A program made the position numbers and the translations under genes. The notes below the pieces were generated by a model. The model saw only the letters and a list, made by a program, of their open reading frames with translations, searched no databases and was not told the DNA's origin. Positions 45,594 to 58,900 of a DNA stretch of 64,000 nucleotides are shown in pieces. This DNA is from Salvia splendens (taxonomy: Eukaryota; Streptophyta; Magnoliopsida; Lamiales; Lamiaceae): NCBI RefSeq assembly GCF_004379255.2, contig NC_056032.1, positions 33,341,024 to 33,405,023 of the forward strand. Direction: 5' to 3'. How positions within the stretch are numbered: position 1 is the first letter of the stretch; each line of letters starts with the position of its first letter.

Positions 45594-45830
45594 TAGGGGT
45601 GTGCATTCGGGTTTCGGTTCGGTTTTCGCCCTAACCGAACCAAACCTGAAAAACCGAATTTCGCCTAAAACTAAAACCGAATCGAAACCGAAAACCGAAA
45701 AACTGAAAACCGAACTTAAAAACTCGAACTAAACCGAAAAACTGAAATTATATAAAAAACCGAAAAATCGAAAAACCTTAAACCGAAAACCGAATTAAAA
45801 AATCGAAAATCTGAAGAGAAAGAAAACAGT
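45594..45830. mobile_element. One end of a hAT-type MITE, rich in AACCGAA
   Basis: It starts TAGGGGTGTGCATTCGGG, followed by many CGGTT/AACCGAA words (45620-45800) that make the stretch low in complexity. No matching right end was found, so it is a fragment or has been rearranged. Confidence 0.5.
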
Positions 45831-45865
45831 ACAGAAACTTAGAAATTTTCAACCTACAAAACATA

Positions 45866-46042
45866 AAATTCGAAAGGACTTATTTCTTCCTATCACCGTG
45901 TTGAACAGTGCGGTCCGATCATTAATTCTAGGGTTGCAAAGAACTAAATCATGCACACTAGTTCAACTTTGCAGCCCTAGAATTAATGATCGGACTGCAC
46001 TGTTCAACGTGGTGATAGGAAGAAATAAGTCCTTTCGAATTT
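45866..46042 (+). repeat. Long hairpin: 76-bp inverted repeat with 25-base loop
   Basis: The arms at 45866-45941 and 45967-46042 are reverse complements except at four sites. All four are G:U pairs when the plus strand is read as RNA, so the plus-strand transcript would pair along the full 76 bp. The arms end AAATTCGAAAGG and CCTTTCGAATTT. It could be a foldback transposon, a young inverted duplication or a MIRNA-like precursor. No target duplication or promoter was identified. Confidence 0.85.
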
Positions 46043-46920
46043 GATGGTTTTTGAAACTACATTGATTTCTGCACCCTGAATTGAAGTGCATTTTCCATTT
46101 TTACCCCTCTGAAGGCATTGGGTACACGTATCAAGGATGGCCATTTCTGAAGGGGCATTTTTGTCATATCAGGTAATAAATAAACAAATGTAAGACAGTA
46201 AGAGGAAATAATTTGCACAACAGTGAAAACCCATCTTATTTCTTTATCACTGACGATTGAATAGAGTTTCAATTTAGGTAGAACATCAGCTACCACATTC
46301 TCCTTACAACACACAAACGCCATGTTTAATCCATTTTGGGTTTGATCTGTTTTGTATTGGAGGATTAGACTGATGATAGTATAAATCAAAATCTCGATTA
46401 CATTCTAACATGCTATCGAGAGGGAGAAGAAGATGGAAGATAATGTATTGAACATAGACATTGTATTGATGCTAGGAAAAAGTTCTATTGTATTCATTCT
46501 GCTGTCTTACAAAAATAGCAAGAATCTTCATATATAGAGCACAGATTGTAATCCTCCTATTCTAAGAGGCATCTTGCCTTTGTTAAACATGCATAAACTC
46601 TTAGCATCTAATTAGGAAAATCTGGCTATTCCCAAATCATTTATTTTGTCTTCATATTTGATTCTCTGCATAGGTGTGTACAATAACATCGTCTGTACTT
46701 CATAGGTTACTAGTTACTACAGATGAGCCATTTAACAAACAAAGTGTGTAGTCGTTTGCAATAATTATAGAATCATAAACTGTTCTGTTACTTTTGTGGT
46801 CAAAGTCTAAAATGGCCACAGTTTATCATTTGCCGAAACAATAGAACAATACAGTGTAAATCTAGATAGTATTGCATTAGAAAAAAAAGGGGGAAATGAA
46901 TGATTCCAACATCTACAAAG
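46043..46920. other. Intergenic region and 3' UTR of TAF2
   Basis: No gene was recognised. The right part (up to 46920) is the presumed 3' UTR of the minus-strand TAF2 gene. A short minus-strand frame near 46320 (KENVVADVLPK) faintly recalls retroelement RNase H but is too short to call. Confidence 0.45.
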
Positions 46921-49900
46921 TTATTGTTTACGCTTAAACTTGATTTTAATTTTATGAGACGGCGCTGAACTTGAGCCCCCATCATTTCTGCTCACACCCG
47001 CCCCTTGTTGCTCAACATTACTCCTGTTATTTACTTCCTTTGCCCCACCAACTGTACCTTGTCTAGTTACCGGCAGCTCTTTTTTACTCCCCGACTCCAC
47101 TCCGGCAGGGTGATTATCCACACCTACTCTCTTTTCTTGTATCGGAGGCATAGTTTTGGGTTTTTCAGCGAGAAGTTTCGCCATTTCCTTCTCCTTTCGC
47201 TTCTTTTCCTTTTTCTGGCGCTTCTGTTCCTTGCGCTCAGGATCGTCGTGGTGCCTATCCTTCTTTCGCTTCTTGTCCTTTTCCTTGTCTTTCTTCTTTT
47301 CCTTGTGCTTACCATGTGATTGGAGATCAGTGGGAGCTGAACTATCTCCACCATCGTACCTTCTGGAGTCTAGAGCAATTACATGGTTCTCACTTGCTTG
47401 TTGCTCTCCATCACTTTTCTTCGTGGAGGTAGGAGAGCGATGATCATCCGAAGTGAGTGGTAAAGAAACTTTACTAGAATCTGCAGTACACTGTAGTTCC
47501 TTAGAAAGTTCTTCTCCATCATCAGTCGTGGGTTTAGCATGGCCTATACTGGCTGTCACTCGTGAACCAACATCATGGCATGAATTGGCATCCTCAAAGT
47601 TGTGATTTCCAGTACTGATAGTTTCGCCAAAGTTTCTATGTGGCGCGTCAACAGAAACTGAACTGCTCGCTCCATGATCAGCATCGTTGTTTCCATCTTG
47701 AGCATTCAAGATTCTACTCCTAACAGGATCTTCAGCCCGACTAGATGCTCTATCTGGATCTTCGGCCCGACTAGATGCAGCAGACTGTCTGACCCTTATC
47801 TTTAGTTTTGGCTTCTTCACCTCACGACTGATGGAAACAGTATCAGGTCCATGAGTAGCATCTCCACTTGGCATACTATCATGACGGACAAGGCCAGCTG
47901 GTTCAGTTTCCTGATGATTGGTAAGTGACATGTCGCCTCTTCTGGAAGCCTCAGTATCAAAGAAAGTATCTGGTTTTCCCAATGCCTCGGTTTCAATCAA
48001 GGTGTTGGTGTTTTCCTCTGTGTCAATGACAATATTGCCTAAAGAGTTACTAACTTGCTCAATTGGCTGATGGCCTTCAATGGGCAAGGGCATTGTAGGC
48101 ATCATTGAGAGTTCATCATCAGAAATATGCAATATTTCTGGAGCATCAGAAGGATCTGCTGTCTGTTGAACAGCCTGAACCTCAGAATTATCGAGTGCAG
48201 GATTTGGGACTTCTGTAATCGGTTCATGTTTTTCCACAAAAGTGTCTCCATCTGTATAACCTTCAGGAACCAACAGATTTAGTGTCATATCAGAGGCAGA
48301 TGAAGGCTCAGGAGTCTTGGATTGCTTGATAAGGGCAGCAAAAATGCTCTTAAGTTCGCTACATGTCTTTGTATGTCCCATCTTGAGAGTCTCATCTCTT
48401 GGAACCCCGTAAAGTGTTGGAGCCCTGAATATATAAGATATCGTATTAGTAATGAGTAATCAACAACACTACTCAATCATCAAACAACTATTCATTCGTA
48501 TAGAGCTTATATAAAATAGCTTAAACGCCTTCAAGGTTTGATGCTGATAGATGTTTTTTTCAGCTACCTCTTTTCTATAACTTAATTGGAGAATAGTAGT
48601 TGCTTTTGAATAACTAAAGCATTATTTCGTATTCATACAGGACTGATATTTTCAAGATAAATCCACAACTCCTCAAAGATTCTCTTATCACGCAAGTGAT
48701 TTCTTGTTTCAAAAGTAGAAAATTAGCAGCGGATGATAAACATGTAATTGATGTTCTCATTTTCCTTCATGAAAATAAATCACAATATGACAGCCATGTT
48801 CAACATTTCATCTAATTGATTAACCATTGATAGAGTCCAAGCAGTTAGGCCTATTGGCCGCTGTCTTTAGTGATGATGAGTTGCAGTGAAAAGGGTCATC
48901 TCGACCAGTGTTCCACTAAACAAGAAATAAAGGCAATGAATGCCCTTAACCAATTGATTCTTTGCTGATACTGCAGTCTCTTATATGCCACAAATAGCAG
49001 GTTTAATTATATCAACTAACCAGCGAGATCATATGGCTGTTACCTCATTTTTAGGCATTTTCAGAGATAACCCGTGTTTTTCCTATTCGTTATGTTCCGT
49101 TGCTGAGTTATTTTAAAGTACTTAAAATAAGCAATCAGCATGTGTTAGCTATAAAGAGCTTTAAATTAGCAAACCAGACTTAATTCACTATTATAAATAG
49201 AATGCAAGTTTGACCACCTTTTGGCAAGAACGTGCAGAATGCAGAAGACGTAGTGACGAAGCATAGTATTGTTAAAGGCCAGAGGACTTTCAAGTAAGCG
49301 CAAGAGTGCAACAAGTGTGTCGCTCTTTACACCTTTGTCACCATTGGATTGACTAATCATCTGCGATATGCGCAAAGCACAGATACCTAATTTGGTTTGT
49401 CCTGTAAAAAATAATATGAGCAGATTCAGAATGCTTACCATGCACACCTGACGAACATATACAAAAAACAGCCAACATTAATGCATGTGATTATGACAAC
49501 ACAAGGACAAAACTCTAATGTCAAATAAGGAATAGAACAGATGATGCAAACAACAAGAGAATCACAGGATAAAGAACCAAAAAAAACATGAACCTCGTAG
49601 AGATGTCTCGTCGTTAAGGTATTCGATGAACAGTTTCAGTGCTGCATCTATTCCTTTACACTGAAACTCAAGTTCAACTAGGCCTCTGCTTGCAGCAATT
49701 CGAATTTCCCACATCTTTGATATTCGATATGGTTTAATTAGTTCCACGACATTTTCCTGCATAAGTCAGTGACGTCATGTTCGCAATGAATCAATCAAGC
49801 ACACATCAAATAGCAGGTTAAGTTTTCAAATAGCAGGGAAAAACTTACAAGAGGAACAAATTCTGATAGTTTGAGTGCCATTTGAGTAAGTGATTGGATA

Positions 49901-52900
49901 CAACAGATTGTCAAAATCCCATTGTGACTTGGCATCAACCTGTTCATTGAAATCTCCGAAAATTAATATAACATGCACTATTCAAATTAAAAACAAAGGG
50001 GTTTAGGCTTCTAGCACAATCCTTAAATAAATAAATAGAGACTGGTATCATGCAACCAACAAACTATAATTAGTACCTGTCGAATTGCAAGAGACGATCA
50101 AGACGCTTCAGCAAAGAGGGTAAATAGATGACACTCTGTACAAGATCAAGCAGATAAGTCAAAGTATTGCTCATCCCTCTTAAATTACTTATTAACAGCA
50201 TTACAAAGATACAGATGAAAGACTGTTGAGTACAACAGAACAAATTAACATAGATGATGGAAAAATTAAACCAAATTTCCAATAAGAGAAGGCAACATTA
50301 CTGATGTGAATCAGATCATATACCTGTTGTCCAAATTCAAGTTCTCCAACAGACTGGACTAATGCAGCTACCAAGAAAACATCCGAGTATGTGTTCCCAC
50401 TGTTATCATTGTACTACAACCGGAACAAAAATCAGGAAAAAGCAATCTAATCGGAACAATCAGCATAAACTCAAGGCAGCCGCCATTGATTTCATCATCA
50501 AAATCACAAAAATCCAAAACTATCTTACAGTTCTCCCAGTTTAAACCATATACTAACTTATAAGTACGTTTATTCACACATCCAGTCCACATAGGCATCT
50601 CAAATGTTCAGATTTTCTAGTAAAGTAGTCTTGTGCATATTGTTGGCAGTGTTACCTTCAGAAGTTGCAAAATAAACTCAACAGCTTCTCTGGGGCTCTT
50701 CTTGTCTGAAGATCTGACCATAGCTATTGCATGTGGTATTGCCTGAAAAATAAGTAGGGAGTCTTATTGGATAGTGAAATGTAGTCAGCATTATTTGTAT
50801 TGAAATATAAGGCGATATTGGTTTTTTTCATTTATTGATTAGTTGGAGATTTTCTTCAATTCAATAGAAATATGAGTTCAATAGTTCTTCAGCAAGATAA
50901 AATCAGACTCGGATATATAACCCTGAGAAGAAACAATATGGCTCCACAGAGGAGTCAGCATCAAGTTAATATGCAACCAGGAAACACATGAAAGATCTAC
51001 AGAAATGAGAAAAAAAAAGGAAGGGCTTAAATATATTTTTCAAAAAGAAGAGGTGGATAGATTGGCCTCAACAGGCACCCTAGGTATTATAGATAATTCT
51101 TCATCTGATAGAGACACATTTACAGAACCATATTGAAATATAGACATAATTAAGGGGCAACTACAAAACCCACAATTACTGAAACTTATAAATTGCCCCA
51201 AACAATGGAACCATATAAGTAACAGAGGGTGGGTAAATAGGCAAGCCCTAAATTTATTTTTGTAACCATGCCTAATGTACTTGAAACCTGATCAGGATGC
51301 AAAAAAATATACGAAGATCAAGTGATCAACAATGATATGGAAGACTGGAATAGACCGATCATGAAGGTCTAACATAAGCAGGCCAGATGTTAGATTGTGA
51401 GAGTATTTGGTGCAAGTAAACTTGCATGAATCATATAGAGAAGCAAAGAACATGGATATAAAGGTAGTCTAAAATGGACTATAAGAGTTCATCATAGAGG
51501 CAAAATATATCTTTAAAATGGAGACTTAAATAAATTCTTACTTTAGTTTCACAAAAGACTAATCTACTAGTATAAAATTCAGTGCTACAGTCTTCATCTG
51601 AATAACATCACAGCCTACCTCAGTGCATTACCTCAAGTACAAAGTACTCCTGAAAATCATGAAAGTCGTTTGGCCTATTAAAAAAGAAGAGCATGCAATT
51701 AACAATTTGACCAGGTAACTGAATAATTTACTTGAATTCCTGATATAACTTAAAGAATATACCTGGGAAGATTGATCTTTGGATCAAATCTACGACTTTT
51801 ATAGAAGTTTATCAGATGAAGCAAGCCAGTCCAGTCAGTGTCCTGATTAGACAGTAAAGCAAAAATTAATAAAAGAAAACCAATTATCAGAATGACAATG
51901 TGACAAGTTACGTTCCTCGACAGAGAATAACAGTGACAAGAATGATCAATGTTATTTTAATTCAATGTCACAAAATAATTACTTAGAGCAAGACCACCGC
52001 ATTTATGATGTTCTCCATTACAAAATGGAACAATAGAAGTTGACACAGAGCACATGAGAAAATAGCTTATTCCCTACAAGAACAGATTGAAAATAAGGAC
52101 ACTGGAAAAAAATTTGATAGGAGTCCACTAACATTATATGCACAACCATAAGACATGCAAAAGCAAATTGACAGTCATTGATCTCAAAAGTTTCTACATA
52201 TACATGTTCAATATATAGAAATGGCCCATAAACTCAATGTTTTCACAAAGTAGAAATGGCATTAAAAATACCTCACTTGTAGTAGCAGCCAACGCAAATG
52301 CAGCCTGTATGCGAACTCTCCAGAAAGCCTAAATGAGAAATAAAACGACAGTTGAGCAGACATAGATAAGGATAGACTAAAAGAGAGATGGAAGTGGGGT
52401 ACAAGGATAAAGACCTTGGAGTCACAGAGAAAATTATATAGAGCATTAACAACAGAAAAGGAAAGTTGTGGTAGTGCTTCTAATACTTCTATAGCTTGGG
52501 CCTGAGCGACAACATCCTTATCCCTCTCCAATTGATTTATCTGCAGAAAATAAAACAGCATTTAGGTCCTGCAACAGAGAAATATCACAGAATGATTACA
52601 GGCTTATTCCAATTTTCTTGCAACTGATTTACATTTCTTATGATTGATACCTTGTCATTTCTCAATATTAAATTATGATCTAGTCTCTATCGTGTTCATA
52701 CATAGTGACACAAGTACTAATTATGGCAAGGGATGTCAACAGAACCGACCCACTAGAGTTTAGGTCAACCCTACTCGGACTGCGGGCTATTCAGGTTGAA
52801 ATTTTATCAGGTTACAACTTACAATTTTCCAACCCTGGCCCTGAACGTTCCGGTTTCAGGTTAACTCACCAACTATAGGGCAAAAAGTTATAAATGAAAA

Positions 52901-55900
52901 TTATCATCATAAGTTGTATTTTTAAGGATCATATCTTTATAATGTATATACATGCACAATAATTAAATATATACTAAATCATATGACATCATAAAATTCA
53001 ATGTCTATACATTTCAAAAAGAAGTTCAAATGGGATGCATGAAGAGAAAAATCACCCATAATTATAAAAATTTTAATTGGGAGAATTTTGGAATATACAA
53101 GCTCAACACGATTAAATACTACTAGTAGTATAAAACTTACTAAAAATAACTATGACCCTGGATAAGAATGACATTTGACAAACTTGTAAAATTTAAACAT
53201 AAACACATTTTTATTTATGTTTTAGAATTCATAATATTTCTTATAGTAAACTTGAATTTTCAATTCGTTTATCTAATACTCTCTCCGTCCCAACTAAGTT
53301 GAGTCGTATTCCTTCCCGCGACGTCCCAACTAAGTTAAGTCGCATTCCTTTCCGCGATGCCCCAACTAAGTCAAGTCGCATTCCTTTCCGCGATGCCCCA
53401 ACTAAGTCAAGTCGTATTCCTTTCCGCGATGCCCCAACTAAGTTGAGTCATTTCCTTTTTTTGCAAAAAAACAAAACATATAATCACTCTTGCTTTATTC
53501 ATTCTCCTACTTCACTCTCTCTTCTCTCCTACTTTATTCCCTCTCCTATTTTATTTTATCTTCATTTAACCTTAACACAATTTCTTAATCTCCGTACCCG
53601 AAAGAAATGTATCAACTTAGTTGGGCCAGAAGGAGTACCATACTCCTTCTGTCTCATGCAAAGCGAAGCATTTCCTTTTCGGTATGTGCTCCGGTTATTT
53701 GGGTGATTCTATTCGAGCCACGTGCGCCGCGCGCCCGGGCATGCTTTTGACGACATTGCGAACAAGTCATAAGAGTAAGCAATAGTTGCTCTTGCTCGTA
53801 GGCCAACCCATTGGGTTTCGGGTCGGCCCTACTCGGGTTGCAGGCTAATCAGGTTGGAATTTCATATGGTTAAAAATTTACAGCACTAGAAATTTAGCGG
53901 GATATTTGGGTTAGCCCACGGGTTCGGGTTGCATTAACATCCCTAATTATGGCAAAAATAGAGAAATAACACTTAACAAAATACTGTGATTAGATACCAT
54001 CATACCAGGAAGGAGGCATCTCACATATAATCATTATGACATCATAGTGGAAACAATATATATGTATATATGCATATATACGAATGGAATGTATATTGAT
54101 TTTATCATACATTGATCCAGGTCTGCTTTTAGTATTTAATCTCCATTTACACTCTTATGTATATAGCATATGAATATAGCAGCAAACCATTTCATTGAAA
54201 GACCTTTAAAGTTATCAATGTTTTTCCATTAATAAAAACTCTATTAATATTGATTTCCATAAAAGAAGAATGCCTTTAGAAGTATTAGACTTGAAATCAA
54301 TTGCTTTACAAAGAACTTTTGTATAAATTTATTGACTTTTCTTTGTTTTACTACGAAGTAAGAGTTTTGATCTGAGTTTTACACTCACCCACATTTGCAC
54401 AGGTTGATTGAAATGTACTTCAGCAAGATATTCCATTTCTGGATCAGCGCGTAGCCATAATAGGGGAGACTCAGAACTGTTGAATCCATAAAAAGACAAT
54501 CTTAGCAATAGGCTATATCACAGTAGGATTAGGTTAAAAAAGGATTGCACAAAGGCATAAGATACCAATACACGTACTTTGGTCGCACGTCAGTTATGGG
54601 CATAGCATCACCATTGTCATCAGAACCATCAGCCTTAGTGCCCTTCTTGGTTTTTTGAAAGCGCTTTGAAGCAAGTTTTGAGTGACACTGAATCTCCAGC
54701 AACTGCCACGGCTCACCAGCCATGGGCAGGAAAGGATGGTCATACATGCCATCCAGCTCATGCACCCGTATACTCATCATCCCTGGCCACCCAACTATGC
54801 CATCTCGATTTTCGGAATCATGATTGATATTATCAACGCCTACCCAAGAATCAGGTCTAGAAGTACATCCCCGCAGAACAGCTAATTCAATCATATTCTT
54901 TCTTTTGTTATAGGAAAATCCCATCCTAAGTGGAATGAAGGGTAGTTAAGAGAAAAGCTATTAGTAACACACAAAATACAATCAAAACAGAATATATACA
55001 GCAAGAATCATACTTCAGCACTGGACAACCACAAGATCCAACCCAGCGAGGAAAGAACTCTTTAAGAAATGGCCGCTCAAGATTTCCAATTTTATTAGCA
55101 AAGTGACGGAACTGCCATCAAACAATGTCAAAATAAAACGATATCAACAATAGCATAATAACATCCCAAGAAGTTAATCATATATACATGTGAAGTTAAG
55201 AAACATGAAAGAGAGATGTGTGACATTGATGAAAGCTGACCACAGACTTCCACCATAATATAGCAAGATGAAGCAGTGAAAGCAATATTATAGTATTTTC
55301 AAAAAAACAAATCCAAAGTCTTTAGAGTAACATATTAATCACTTTTACCATATAAGATATATGCGTTGCAATAATAAGCATTAGTAACAATGAGTTGTAG
55401 CCGGAAAATCACAAGTATTCTGCTGCAAGTGCTAATATGCAGTACAAACAGTAACAAAAAACATACTCCCTCTGTTTAGCAATAAAAGTCCCATTTTTAC
55501 CATAAGAAATTATGGTAAAGAAAGTGGGCAAAAAAAGTTAGTCGATGGTTGATCCTACTTCACATATTGGTTTTATAATAAAATGTGAGTGGAATGTGGG
55601 ATCCACTTGCCAAAAATAGTAAAAGTGAAATGGAATATTTATTGGCGGGGGGATGAAAAAGGAAAACTGAGACATTTGATTGCAGACGGAGGGAGTATAT
55701 GCAAAGAAAAAGACAGAAGTTCAAGATGTGAAAGGAGAGGAAATAAGTCTTGCAAAAGCAATATTGTTTTGCCTCCATTCTTAAATCAAAAGAATAAATA
55801 TTTGGTTCTAAATTTTTTACTGCAGATAAATGCCATGAAAGGATATCTGGAGCTTTCATATACTAATATGATAGATGTTTGCTTGGAAAGAAAAACAGAA

Positions 55901-58900
55901 ATTGAGTATTCAAATAAGAGTAAACATCCTCAATAGTACACTGGATGGGAAACATTTTAAGCTAGAGAACAAACAGCTTGCTAGAAATTCTAATCCAGCG
56001 TCATAACATCTATCCACTAGAAGATGCACTAACATTTTGTTACTCTAAGACTGGGTATTTAGGTCAGCTTTGAGGATAGGAGGAAAACTTAACCTTGAAG
56101 TCATCTGCTCCAGGGTAAGAATTATATTACGCTAGATAAATTACTTACACCATCCGATGACTGAATGCAATGAGCATGAAAGCGATAACATAAGAATAAA
56201 AAACCTACAAAGTTACCTCTTTGGTGCTCAGTGTTCTCAAAGAACGGTTACCATCTCGAGCCCTCAAAACAATATTCTGCAGAATCTGTGGATGGAGAAG
56301 ACTATCAAAAACTCACGAACATAAAGAAAGGCTATATACTCAAGAAGAAGACCAAATCTTGGGGTTTATAGAACTGGTTAAGATATAGTTTTCGGAGAGT
56401 AACCAATTACCCTAGCATCTAAATCCACAAGCAAAACTTGTAGCTTTGAGAAGATAGATAGTATCAATCCCCTATCATAAGAGATGGTACTATGCTACAA
56501 TGAAGGAATGTTTGTCTCTGTAAGTGTGTCAGTGTGCATATTGAAAGCATTGCTGAACAGAAGTTACAGAACTAAATCTAAAGAGCACAAACATGCAATA
56601 CTGGGACAGAGCTTCATATATCTAATTTCAAGATTCCAGGTTCTTACTTTACGGAATGACTCCGGACCCATCTGTTTCTCCAACATTTGAAGGATAGCTA
56701 TCTACAATAAAGAAAGAGAGTTAAGCCAAAAGCATGACAGGTTAAATGGAAAATCTCTCTTAACCGATCAAATAGGACTTACAGATTTCCATGATCTTAT
56801 TTTTCCATAAAAACCAATGCACTGGGTGCCATACAAATCCTTAGAAGCAGCACTGGAACTTAAGGTAGTAGCACCACTATCATCTGCTTGGCAAACAGCA
56901 CAATTGGCCTGCAATATTTTATTGTAAATTGGCCAATTTAATACACAGTGTATACATTCTGTGGTAGTTTGAGAGTGGAATTTATATTTATATAAAGATA
57001 AATATATATTATCTCCAAAGCTAATGAGCCTGTCAATCACTCCCTTCATCATATAAATTGTTGGGTAATGATTGGATAATGAATAAATGATTGGATAATG
57101 AATAATGATTAACACAAGACAGAGCAAACCTAGTCTTTACTTTTTTTGGCAAGCAATATGCTGAAAGAACAATCACCGGCCTTGTCTTACGCATGCATCA
57201 CTATATCTTAGAAGTATGACCACAGCCAGGAGCAAAGAAAGATTTGGTAAAAGTTATTTGTGAAATGAGTCATTTGGGTTCAAGAAAGTAATTTTCAGGA
57301 ATCAAATATTTTGATCTCGTGAGAGAGAAATGAAAAGAAATCCACAAAAATATCTTTGAAATAAATTAATCTCAGAATGATGCTAATTTCAAGTCCAAAT
57401 AAATTACCAGCATGCATAACATATGGCTCAAATATTCAAAATCACCAACAGATATTTGAAGATCTTAAGAAAAGGAATATAAAACATAGTGGAAATTGTG
57501 TGTTCATTAGACAGTTACCATGCAATCACTTGTATTCAACAATTAGTTATGGGTACAGATACCCTGTTATGTAAACGTCATTAGCCTTTCGGGGGAGTTC
57601 AGGTGTCAGTAGGCTTTTCTCTTGGTCAATTTATAAAATCAGCACTTTTAAAACAAAAGAAGCATTGCGAGTTCCAGTGCTTCATTACTTCTAAAGTAAG
57701 TGGTTCCCCATCATAGCAACACATTATCATTCATTTTGATATCATATTACGCATAAGTTATATATGTAACGAAGCATATAATCTCAATTTAAAGGGTATT
57801 GAAGAATCATTGAACCTTATATCTTCTAAAGCGCGCTTCATTGTTTCCCAAAAACCTCTTAATAAAAGAATCGGTGAGAAACCCAGCAAGACCATCCACC
57901 AACCACTCTGACAGAAATATTACAGCAACCATATCAGATTGAGAATTTTCCATAGTTGTTGGTACAAATATCTGAATTAGTATATCACCGTCATTTGGAG
58001 CTTCAGGGGTGATATATACTCCAAACCACTGTCTGGCAAGAGCATAAGAAAGTTTAATCCTTGTCTCTATAGTCTGTGGAGAAGACCCATCACCGGAAAC
58101 AGAAATAATAAGGGAAAACTTGATCAGAGTGGCTTTCCATTGATTTTCATTAGATAGAAAAGGTCTAATAACAAAATAAAAGCGGGATGGTCAAAATTAT
58201 ATAAATTACTTGCAGCTTACAAGGAAACTATATCATAAGCATACCTGATCAATGAGTTTCTCATCAAACAGAAGATGAGAACTGAAGATGCTCGTGGAAG
58301 CTCCTGAACTCCATAAGGATACTGTCATCTCAGGAGCAATGAAAACTTGTGTGTATGATCCAAATGGAAATGATGCAGATAGGTAATCCTCATAGTGGCT
58401 GGTGAAAAGTACCAAGAAAATTAATATTGGATCAGATAACATTGACTGAAAATACAAGTGCCTAATAAACTAACATTATTTTATATTGGCCAATCAAACT
58501 TCGACGAGATAAATGAATTTTAAATACTGGTTATATGATCGAGGGGCCGCAATCAATACAATGAAGACCAGTATGAGGCAATACCTGAAAGCATTGTGGA
58601 AAAACACCATTGTATTCCGCAGCTTTGACAAGTTAGAAGGTAAACAAAAGTATGAGAGCAACCCACGATGTCGGTCAGGAAGAACCTCAAATGGTGCAAC
58701 TGTCAGAGAAATCCACTGAGCAGCTACAGGAACATCTAGTTTATAAATATATGTCTTCTGTGGTGGATCATCCTTGGTCAACACCTACAAGAGAAGATTC
58801 ATCAGTGACATTTCAAACAAAAGCAAATATTGTGGCACTGTAAAAGCATAAAGCATTCAAGGATTATAAGCGAGTCACCAAAGAAGTTTTTTCACTCAAA

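Larger units (their letters stand above)
52728..53945. mobile_element. hAT-type MITE in TAF2 intron 14 (1,218 bp with nested insertions)
   Basis: The perfect 8-bp duplication ATTATGGC (52720-52727 and 53946-53953) frames AAGGGATGTCAACAG at the left and the complement of TAGGGATGTTAATG at the right. It belongs to the same family as the 26771 and 44134 elements. It contains a Stowaway at 53279-53635 and a piece of another MITE at about 53640-53800. It lies in the intron between TAF2 exons 14 and 15. Confidence 0.92.

Noticed and set aside
46057..46389. 110-aa minus-strand frame with KENVVADVLPK, faintly like retroelement RNase H
   Set aside because: No second motif supports it and the flanks show no retroelement; the likeness is too short.
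53299..53706. 135-aa frame with a 12-residue protein repeat ([11 protein letters not shown])
   Set aside because: It is the translation of the 36-bp tandem array of a Stowaway end inside a TAF2 intron, on the opposite strand to the gene.
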